Positions 1 through 6,079 of a stretch of 31,582 bases of DNA are shown piece after piece. The translations under genes and the position numbers were made by a program. Within the stretch, counting starts at the first letter, position 1. Each line of letters begins with the position of its first letter. Origin of the DNA: DYCT01 sp051875715 (GTDB lineage Bacteria; Bacteroidota; Bacteroidia; Bacteroidales; Bacteroidaceae); assembly GCA_051875715.1 (NCBI GenBank), contig JBJEHD010000091.1, positions 1 to 31,582 of the forward strand. Reading direction: 5' to 3'. The notes under the pieces were generated by a model. It did not search any database. It had not been told where the DNA came from and saw only the letters and a program-made list of their open reading frames with translations.

Positions 1-102
1 TACTCAGCCCTAATTTCTATCGTCTCCAAAAGTTTTACCGGACAGCAATAATTCTTTATGTATATAAAATAGAAATAAAAATCGTATTGTCAATATTAAA
101 TA

Positions 103-183
103 TTAACGCCACATAGTGGCTAAGTAATACGATAACGACCTAACGTTGTCATCTTCAAGCCTCGAAAGGCAGGAAGGCATCAT
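103..183 (-). CDS. possible 26-residue peptide downstream of promoter module A
   Basis: A short ATG-to-TAA reading frame ends in the residues SLSYYLATMWR. It lies about 85 nt downstream of the -7 box of promoter module A (266-274) in the same direction, so it would be the first frame in that transcript. The frame has no recognisable domain and no clear ribosome binding site. It could be a leader peptide, a chance frame, or the transcript could be non-coding. The stop codon borders a small inverted repeat (gccac-ata-gtggc, 108-120). Nothing else gene-like is seen in 1-342 apart from promoter module A, and the transcript continues past the window edge. Confidence 0.2.
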   Translation of the reverse strand: MMPSCLSRLEDDNVRSLSYYLATMWR

Positions 184-262
184 GCGAATACGCAAGACAA
201 AGGTTCAATATGTAATTTCAGTAATCCAAAATTGTCAAAGACCGCTGTTTATTTATTTTTCT

Positions 263-300
263 GCTGCAAAGGTACGAACTGCTCACGAACCCATTGTTCG
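263..300 (-). promoter_or_regulatory. promoter module A (dyad operator plus -7 box)
   Basis: Read on the minus strand, a perfect dyad CGAAC-N5-GTTCG (286-300) is followed after exactly 11 bp by TACCTTTGC (266-274), which fits the Bacteroidetes -7 box TAnnTTTG. The dyad covers the place where the -33 TTTG box would normally be. The same arrangement occurs at 533-567 and 4487-4521. It points leftward to a transcript leaving the window. That the dyad is an operator is inferred from its symmetry and its conservation in three copies. Confidence 0.7.
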
Positions 301-342
301 CAGAATCTTGAAATCTTTTTATTTTTTACTTACATTATTTTT

Positions 343-507
343 TTACCAATCTTCAGGAACGTACTCACCATCCATAATGGCATCTTCCAATCTGTCATAA
401 TCAAAATTACCTTCATAATCATAACAGTCATTTATATCGAAGTAATCATGTGATTCTTCTTCTGCCTCGTCATAGTACGAACGAAAATTCTTTTCTTCTT
501 CCTGCAT
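343..507 (-). CDS. 54-residue highly acidic protein
   Basis: The frame starts MQEEEKNFRSYY and ends EYVPEDW. About two fifths of its 54 residues are Asp or Glu, with many Tyr and few basic residues, so the protein is strongly negatively charged. There is no signal peptide, membrane helix or known domain. Its start lies 26 nt downstream of the -7 box of promoter module B, whose operator overlaps the end of the WYL gene, so it appears to be transcribed as its own unit. Codon use and AT content match the neighbouring accessory genes. Small acidic proteins often act as DNA mimics, inhibitors or antitoxin-like partners, but no such role can be shown from sequence. The product is cytoplasmic and its function unknown. 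The dedicated promoter module is the main reason to believe that the frame is real. Confidence 0.6.
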   Translation of the reverse strand: MQEEEKNFRSYYDEAEEESHDYFDINDCYDYEGNFDYDRLEDAIMDGEYVPEDW

Positions 508-530
508 ATTTGTTGTTTTTTTATTTGACG

Positions 531-567
531 GTGCAAAGGTACGATTGCCTTACGAATCCATTGTTCG
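531..567 (-). promoter_or_regulatory. promoter module B (dyad operator plus -7 box)
   Basis: On the minus strand the dyad CGAACAATGGATTCG (553-567) is followed after 11 bp by TACCTTTGC (533-541). The operator lies inside the last codons of the WYL gene (stop at 550-552), and the promoter fires into the 54-residue acidic gene at 507. It is nearly identical to module A over the whole length and closely matches module C. Confidence 0.7.
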
Positions 568-1635
568 TAACTTTGAATAGTCATTATTCATTGATGAAAT
601 TCTTTCCCAAATCTTATCTTGTATATACAAAGGTTCTAACACAAGTAGATCTTTTCCAAAGGAAGTTAATTCACGAATCAATTCATAATTATACTTGCAA
701 TCTATTCTAAAGAATCTTCCACCAGACAACTGAGGGTATCTATCCAATAGTTTTTTTGCCGCTTCATTTGGAATGTGCCGTTGTGATTCATGTATCGGTT
801 TTGTTGACACATAATCTTTTGAGGAGTCACTTACCCAAAATATAATCTTATACAACGGACTGTCTTCAAACAATGTCACACCAATGATGTCTTCAAAACG
901 TTCATTCAAGTCACCATTGTATTCAACATACTTATGCGATGGCAGAGGAACAACCTTGTCAATTCTATCTAGTCCAAAGCACAACAATTTTTCGTCATCT
1001 TCAGCGGCAGCAAATAGATACCAACGTCTATTATACTCCTTTAATAGGTATGGATGCAGATTGACTACTATCTCCTGTTCTGGAGAGGAAAATATATGGT
1101 AATGAATTTCTATGACCTGTTTCTGTGAAGCAGCCGTGAACAATTCACCCAATAAATTTGAATTCTCCAAAGGGTTTTTCGTAAATGAAATGATCTGACG
1201 CTCGCTTCTGTTAATCTCCAAGTTTAGGCGAAGCCCTTCCAAAGCATCGAGATTTGGCAATCCATCAAATTGCCCCAAAAGAGAAAGAGCTTCGGAAAGC
1301 AGATATTCCTCATCACTGGTCATTTCCTTCTTAAATATAGAAAATGATGGCTGAGCATATCTCAGACATTGCTTCATGTATGACTTCTGCTTTTCCTTGC
1401 TATAGCCTAGAACTGAATATCGTTCTATATCCACCATAAATGGACTTTCATATTCAAGGTAATATATATCTTTCTCTATGGTACGACGCACCACACCATT
1501 TGTATCAGGGTACATGTCTGCCAAACGATTACTTACTTCTTCGGTAAGATCGTCCAGAGAGTAATTATGATACCGACTACTTAAGAGTTCATCGAGTATC
1601 TTATATCTGGTCATTGCATTTTTGTTTGCTGGCAT
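550..1635 (-). CDS. WYL-domain transcriptional regulator
   Basis: This 361-residue protein has the layout of WYL regulators. Residues about 8-70 form an N-terminal winged-helix segment. The WYL domain lies around 165-245 and contains the signature RRWYLFA near residue 205. A C-terminal WCX-like extension (about 260-350) follows. Proteins of this family usually bind DNA as dimers at inverted repeats, and some control phage-defence loci, sensing ligands or nucleic acid through the WYL fold. It is the second gene of a two-gene unit, 27 nt downstream of the 930-residue propeller gene, and promoter module C drives both. The dyads in modules A, B and C are its natural candidate targets, which would make the locus autoregulated; this is inference. 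The 5' start is the first ATG after the upstream stop. Confidence 0.88.
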   Translation of the reverse strand: MPANKNAMTRYKILDELLSSRYHNYSLDDLTEEVSNRLADMYPDTNGVVRRTIEKDIYYLEYESPFMVDIERYSVLGYSKEKQKSYMKQCLRYAQPSFSIFKKEMTSDEEYLLSEALSLLGQFDGLPNLDALEGLRLNLEINRSERQIISFTKNPLENSNLLGELFTAASQKQVIEIHYHIFSSPEQEIVVNLHPYLLKEYNRRWYLFAAAEDDEKLLCFGLDRIDKVVPLPSHKYVEYNGDLNERFEDIIGVTLFEDSPLYKIIFWVSDSSKDYVSTKPIHESQRHIPNEAAKKLLDRYPQLSGGRFFRIDCKYNYELIRELTSFGKDLLVLEPLYIQDKIWERISSMNNDYSKLRTMDS

Positions 1636-1662
1636 AACGTTTTATGATGCTATGGCTAATTT

Positions 1663-4455
1663 CTAATCAGGATTGTACTTTCCTTGCTTGTTTACTTCTT
1701 CACTAATGTTTCGTACAACGATAACTCCATCAACGCTGACTGTCATCAACTTTGATTCGTCAATTGAAAAACCAGCGTTCGCTACATTTCTAAAGGCGAT
1801 TTTGTCACCTTGATCTTGCCAATTTGATAGCATTTCGCGAGTTTCTGTATCGTAGATATACACATCGTTGGATGGAACATGCCCTCTTCCGCCTAGAGGT
1901 TTTGCCTCGTATCCCTGGTTTGATAATGCCATGAGCTTACCTGACGGACTAAAGCACAACAATGATCGGCCTTCAACTCGGAAGTGGTTTCTGATAAAAT
2001 TAAAGTCGTTTGCATTTTCTTCATTGAACTTTTCAAAGTCACTCTGATTTATAAGGTATAAATCCGGAGCACTATCGTATGTGCCAAATAAACCATTCTT
2101 TGTAAATGCACAAATCCAAGTTGCCCATCTTCCAATCTCTGTATCACAGATTTCGCGTTCAAGCGATAATGACTTTGTTACCTCGTTATAGTTTATCTTA
2201 ACGAGTTTCAAATAACCATTATTACCAGGTTTGCCTACAATTCCAATATATTTATTGTCATATGAGAATGCCACATAATTCAAAAAAGACAATGTGGTAT
2301 CCAGTTCAATATCTAGTTCTTGTTCTGCATCCACCACACCAACTACAACATAGTGTTTGATATGAAGGAATATTGCGCTGAAGTCAGGATATGCACTTTT
2401 CTGGATGTTGTCCAACCACACTTTTGCACGTTTATTTTCGTTCGAATATGATTCAAAGTACTCTTTATGTTCAGAAACAAGAGATTTTCTTTTGCTTTCA
2501 ATCTCTGATTTCTGTTCATCAGTATAATTAGCAGAGAATGACGTGTCGTATTCTTTCTTAATATCAAAGAACTCATCCCTGGATATTTCTTTATTTGTAA
2601 GTCTGTTGAAATAACGAGACTTTAAGCCTGTCTTTGCATATAACTTACCATTCGGACTGATGAATGCATAATACTGTGCATTAGATTTTTCCCATTGGAA
2701 AGTTATTGGATTATAAACTTTCAGTTCGCGACCACCTACACGTCTTCCATTAATATCCTCCATAAATAGCAAATTACCGGTTTTATCAAAATCCACAAAG
2801 TTGCCAGTTAACACAGTTTCTTCTTTTTGATCAAGAATATTATAAAGTGCATATTTATTGCCACCTTTAGAATATACTAAATATTTGCCATCAGAAGACA
2901 TCTTTGCTTTAGTATGCTTTTCCTCTTCAAAACTTATAGTCTTAATTTCGTTCCACACTGTGTTCGATAACTCATAATAACTATACGCATTGTTATTCAT
3001 GCATACCAGTTTGTTCTTTGATCTACAAACAATTCTGTAAGCCGAAATCTCCGAACCATCTATGATTATCGCAGCCGGTGTTTCTTTTGAAGGTATAAAG
3101 TCAGCAGCATCATTCTTGCTGGCGAAGGTGGAAACAACCTCGCCATTTCTCAGCATGAGATATAATGACGAACTAGCCTTAAAAAGAGCTTTCTCATTTT
3201 TGATAATTAAGTCGTCTAGGCCTGGTGACGCATTTGCACCACTGCCGTAACTTGTCTCATATCCTTTATTTGAGATCCATACAAGCCTTTCTCTATAATT
3301 ATGGAATGGAATTGATACACGATCTGTTTTTTTATAATATGTCATTTGCTCTTGTACATCCAAGCATTCAACAACGTACACTCCATCCTTTGTTGGATAG
3401 AAGATGACTGATTGATTGATATAATCAAAGTGTATCTCTTTCGTAAAGGATATAGATTCATCCCCTTTCGCGATTTTCTCTCTACATTCCTGTGCAAAAG
3501 ACTCGCTCAGATTTGAATATTCCTTTTTGCTCTTTGAATTATCAAAACGATTTGCCCATGTAGGGTTTTTGATGACAAGACCATTAATATTAAAGTCTGT
3601 GATAAGAGGGGTGTACTTAAATACCCCTTTTTTTAAAGCACTTGATTTCAAATCAATGTACTCATATTGAGAATACTTATATGTGATAAGATACCCAGAA
3701 GTTGTCACACCAATAACATTGTCGTTCATCTCAAACTTTTGGGCATAATCTGAATCTATACCTATAGCGTAGATATATTTATCTTCCATTACATACAACA
3801 AGCCATTCTCATTGTCAACGTGGTAGAAGTCTTGTCCTTCTGGGTTTTTATTTTCGAATTCAGTCTCAACTGAAAGGTTTTCTGTCCTGATAATACTAAC
3901 AGAAGAATTGCACTTGTCAAGGACGTATAGCATCTTAAAATCATTGCTATGTGCAATAATTTCACCTATCTCTAATGACTCTTCTATACAGAGTTTGTCT
4001 GCATTAAATATACTTAGCGACGTACCATCAGAATGTTTTGTGGAGAACAAGAGTTTTCCGTCTGTTATATACTGAATATCATTCGGGCTAAGATAGTTTT
4101 CTGTATATACATATGTCTCTATAGAAGGATCATAGAAATGAATACGATCCTTCATAACGAAAATAATGTATGGAAAATCATCAAAGACGTAAGCACGCTT
4201 CAAGTCGCTACTGCCAAGACGTAACGCATTCTCAACACAAATCTTCTGACGTCCATTTGTCCGATTACTTATTACGATATATTCTCCGGCAACATTGAGT
4301 TTGGGCAAAACTTTTGTTTCACCAGCTTTTACAACTCCTTCGAACATCTTATGTCCATTGAAAAGGATTGTAAATGACTCTTCTTTTTCTGAGCGTACCT
4401 TATATTCTGTATTAAGGAACCCATGTCGTGGGTATATCTTCAAACAATTTTCCAT
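1663..4455 (-). CDS. 930-residue beta-propeller-like (WD40-type) protein of unknown function
   Basis: A large cytoplasmic protein with no signal peptide or membrane helix. It is built from repeated beta-rich blades of the WD40/YVTN kind: segments such as SSDGKYLVYSKGGNKYALY, SPSGKLMALSNQGYEAK and VYIYDTETREML recur through the protein and are clearest in the C-terminal third. The first ~60 residues look like a separate small beta domain. A charged, probably helical insertion interrupts the blades at about residues 620-680. No catalytic domain (protease, nuclease, STAND ATPase) is recognisable. Its start follows promoter module C by about 32 nt, and the WYL regulator gene follows 27 nt after its stop, so the two are very likely co-transcribed. 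Propellers usually act as binding or sensing scaffolds; a sensor role is inferred. AT-rich composition and position beside an hsdS fragment suggest horizontal acquisition. Confidence 0.75.
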   Translation of the reverse strand: MENCLKIYPRHGFLNTEYKVRSEKEESFTILFNGHKMFEGVVKAGETKVLPKLNVAGEYIVISNRTNGRQKICVENALRLGSSDLKRAYVFDDFPYIIFVMKDRIHFYDPSIETYVYTENYLSPNDIQYITDGKLLFSTKHSDGTSLSIFNADKLCIEESLEIGEIIAHSNDFKMLYVLDKCNSSVSIIRTENLSVETEFENKNPEGQDFYHVDNENGLLYVMEDKYIYAIGIDSDYAQKFEMNDNVIGVTTSGYLITYKYSQYEYIDLKSSALKKGVFKYTPLITDFNINGLVIKNPTWANRFDNSKSKKEYSNLSESFAQECREKIAKGDESISFTKEIHFDYINQSVIFYPTKDGVYVVECLDVQEQMTYYKKTDRVSIPFHNYRERLVWISNKGYETSYGSGANASPGLDDLIIKNEKALFKASSSLYLMLRNGEVVSTFASKNDAADFIPSKETPAAIIIDGSEISAYRIVCRSKNKLVCMNNNAYSYYELSNTVWNEIKTISFEEEKHTKAKMSSDGKYLVYSKGGNKYALYNILDQKEETVLTGNFVDFDKTGNLLFMEDINGRRVGGRELKVYNPITFQWEKSNAQYYAFISPNGKLYAKTGLKSRYFNRLTNKEISRDEFFDIKKEYDTSFSANYTDEQKSEIESKRKSLVSEHKEYFESYSNENKRAKVWLDNIQKSAYPDFSAIFLHIKHYVVVGVVDAEQELDIELDTTLSFLNYVAFSYDNKYIGIVGKPGNNGYLKLVKINYNEVTKSLSLEREICDTEIGRWATWICAFTKNGLFGTYDSAPDLYLINQSDFEKFNEENANDFNFIRNHFRVEGRSLLCFSPSGKLMALSNQGYEAKPLGGRGHVPSNDVYIYDTETREMLSNWQDQGDKIAFRNVANAGFSIDESKLMTVSVDGVIVVRNISEEVNKQGKYNPD

Positions 4456-4486
4456 ATCTAAAATTTGCGCTATTTGAAATTACGCT

Positions 4487-4521
4487 GCAAAATTACGTTT
4501 GATATACGAATCCAATGTTCG
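4487..4521 (-). promoter_or_regulatory. promoter module C (dyad operator plus -7 box)
   Basis: On the minus strand CGAACATTGGATTCG (4507-4521) is followed after 11 bp by TAATTTTGC (4487-4495), again a TAnnTTTG box. It lies between the stop of the hsdS fragment and the start of the 930-residue gene and so drives the propeller-WYL operon. The 11-bp gap between dyad and -7 box is identical in modules A, B and C although the bases inside it differ, which argues for selection on spacing. Confidence 0.7.
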
Positions 4522-4554
4522 CAACCATCTAATCACCTCATTTTTCTGTAATTT

Positions 4555-5097
4555 CTATAGACGATTTGCTGACAACTGACTCACCGCTGCCTGGAACACT
4601 CTTGCATTCACAAAGTTCTGGAAGTCAAGATTAGCAAATGTATCAAACCTAAAGTCCGATGAACGTTCGCGAGCACCTCTATACAGGGATAGAATGAAAC
4701 CATTTTTACCCATCAACCTAACTATGTGAGCATAATACTCATTTGAAATACTCTCCGACTTTGGTGTGCAAACGCTTAATACAGGAGTTCCCATACCATC
4801 GGAATCAGAAACACCTGAAGAACCTGCAAAAGCATCCATCTGATGTATAACGAGGTAGCCTTTGCAAATATGTTGGTAATGGCTATAATCAGTGGCTTCA
4901 GTGAACCCTGTTGTTCTTCTGTTCTTTCTCAGAGTTACTTCACCATCACGGAAACAAGCAACAATCTCGTCACCTTCCTCGAAAGGTCGCTGTTCTTTAT
5001 TGAACATGTGTTTTGCACGATGTGTCTCCCAATGCCCTGGAATTTCCCCGAGCCACTGCACGCCACTCTCCTTATATGTATCGTATCGTTGTGTCAT
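4555..5097 (-). pseudogene. hsdS: truncated type I restriction specificity subunit (HsdS), first TRD only
   Basis: The 180-residue product begins with the typical HsdS start KESGVQWLGEIPGHWE and runs through one target-recognition domain (about residues 20-165). It ends after ANLDFQNFVN, just where the conserved proximal helix (normally a PPLEEQ-type motif) should follow. Full HsdS proteins are about 400 residues with two TRDs and two conserved helices, so more than half is missing and the last ~15 residues look unrelated. A good ribosome binding site (AGGAGG) precedes the ATG. A 20-codon frame (5101-5163, ending TPEQEE) stops immediately upstream and could be the remains of a preceding gene. 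No hsdM or hsdR is in the window. It may be a decayed remnant or a silent cassette of a shuffling hsdS system; function alone is unlikely. Confidence 0.75.
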
Positions 5098-5155
5098 ATC
5101 CTACTCCTCCTGCTCAGGTGTCTGGAAAAAACCTTTGAAAACGAATGAACGAAAT

Positions 5156-5197
5156 AGCCCCATCCTGTGTACGATATGTTAAGACACAGTTGGGGCT
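5156..5197. terminator. hairpin between the hsdS fragment and the small membrane protein gene
   Basis: The arms agcccca (5156-5162) and tggggct (5191-5197) pair. They are extended by ctgtgt (5165-5170) with acacag (5184-5189), leaving a 13-nt loop. It lies downstream of the membrane protein gene on the minus strand and is followed there by a moderately T-rich stretch without a clean T-run. It could be a weak terminator for that gene or only a structured spacer. The rest of 5164-5331 holds nothing else convincing. Confidence 0.3.
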
Positions 5198-5331
5198 GCG
5201 TCATAAATATAATACACCACGGATGGCACACTCCCAATATCCATCGCTTTCAATATTCAAAGTTTTCCAGACTTTAAGTAAGAAACGGATAAAGCAAATA
5301 TGCCTCCTCTTGACCGACTGGCTATTCTCCT

Positions 5332-5523
5332 TTATACAGAGCCTCCAATCAGCACTGCAAAGGTATAAAAAATAACTGAGAACAAGAAGGCAAGTCCAAT
5401 ATTCAACCCATAATTTAATAGAAAAAGTTTGGGAAATCGAAATTTTTGTGTATATAGCCACAAAAGAGCAAACAATAGAAGGTAAAAAACGATACCTAAT
5501 ACAGCCTCGTATTTTCTATTCAT
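5332..5523 (-). CDS. small two-helix membrane protein, unknown function
   Basis: The 63-residue product starts MNRKYEAVLG and is almost entirely hydrophobic, with two predicted membrane helices (about residues 8-24 and 37-58) separated by a short basic loop (TQKFRFPK). The ATG at 5523 is preferred over a TTG two codons upstream. No family is recognised. It is AT-rich like the other accessory genes and lies alone between the hsdS fragment and the IS remnant. A competing frame at 5201-5461 overlaps it and looks less protein-like. The regular amphipathic pattern makes this frame more credible than chance, but without homologues it is tentative. Confidence 0.4.
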   Translation of the reverse strand: MNRKYEAVLGIVFYLLLFALLWLYTQKFRFPKLFLLNYGLNIGLAFLFSVIFYTFAVLIGGSV

Positions 5524-5771
5524 GTGCAATTACTTTTTTGACTTACCCTCTTATATGTTTTGTAGTCACTCCGAGGCAATATTGATAGCCAGATGGTACA
5601 ATAAATGTTAAATTCGTCTCCAAAAACTCAGATTTATTAGTTCTCCTTCTTTCGTCTCACTTAATATAACGTGAGTTCGACGAATTATAAGTACTTGAAA
5701 ATTTGGTGATCAGCGAAAATTGTTGCAACTTTATAGTGTTGAAATACAAAGAATTACAAACAATAATCGCT

Positions 5772-5880
5772 ATGATCACCGAGGATAAAGTTACGGAATT
5801 ATTTTGTATGGCAGATGATTTCTGCAAGTTTTTTTGATGCATGATGGAGAAAAATACGCTCAAATCAGATAAAAAAGAAA
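5772..5880 (+). pseudogene. 5' remnant of an IS982-family transposase gene
   Basis: Translated from the ATG at 5772 the frame reads TELFCMADDFCK and then, after a stop, MMEKNTLKSDKKE. From memory of the family this matches the N-terminus of Bacteroides IS982-family transposases, where the FC..DDFCK stretch is characteristic. A seven-T run shifts the reading by one base and creates a TGA at 5835-5837. A compensating loss restores frame at once, so the reading continues in frame as MMEK. Similarity ends near 5880, where GC-rich unrelated sequence begins, and the catalytic DDE part is absent. The AT-rich stretch 5524-5771 upstream carries no gene that I trust and may include the element's left end; its terminal repeat cannot be defined here. 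The fragment is inactive. Confidence 0.7.
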
Positions 5881-5888
5881 GCCCCTGT

Positions 5889-5912
5889 GTCCGCGAGCAT
5901 ACCCTCGCGGAC
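5889..5912. repeat. perfect 9-bp inverted repeat in GC-rich spacer
   Basis: The arms gtccgcgag (5889-5897) and ctcgcggac (5904-5912) pair perfectly around a 6-nt loop. The region 5881-6010 is strikingly GC-rich compared with the IS remnant directly left of it and contains a second weaker pairing (ctctc 5948-5952 with gagag 5997-6001). No protein-coding frame in this spacer is convincing. On the minus strand a T-rich stretch (rc of 5870-5880) follows some bases later, so it may be a second alaS terminator. Confidence 0.35.
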
Positions 5913-6010
5913 CTCTACGCCTATGCTCCCGCCCGCCCGAGCCTACCCTCTCAGAGCCATGCGCCTATGCACACAAATGCAAGCACCTGCCCGGCTGAGA
6001 GCAGGCATAC

Positions 6011-6060
6011 AAAAAGGCGGCGACCCGCGGGGGAGTTGTTCCTCCAGCGGGTCGCCGCCT
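6011..6060 (-). terminator. rho-independent terminator of alaS
   Basis: The arms 6015-6028 (aggcggcgacccgc) and 6047-6060 are perfectly complementary over 14 bp. A further 4-bp inner stem (ggag/ctcc) lies in the loop. On the minus strand the stem is followed directly by a run of T (complement of 6011-6015). It starts 19 bp after the alaS stop, which fits a strong intrinsic terminator for that gene. Confidence 0.9.
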
Positions 6061-6079
6061 ATGTTATATCTGCGAACGA

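Noticed and set aside
5201..5461. 86-codon minus-strand frame overlapping the small membrane protein
   Set aside because: Irregular composition with scattered Cys and Trp and no clear start signal; the overlapping two-helix frame is more protein-like, though neither is proven.
5657..5863. 68-codon minus-strand frame
   Set aside because: It lies antisense to the IS982 remnant and its leader and is Ser/Asn-rich because of AT-rich sequence.
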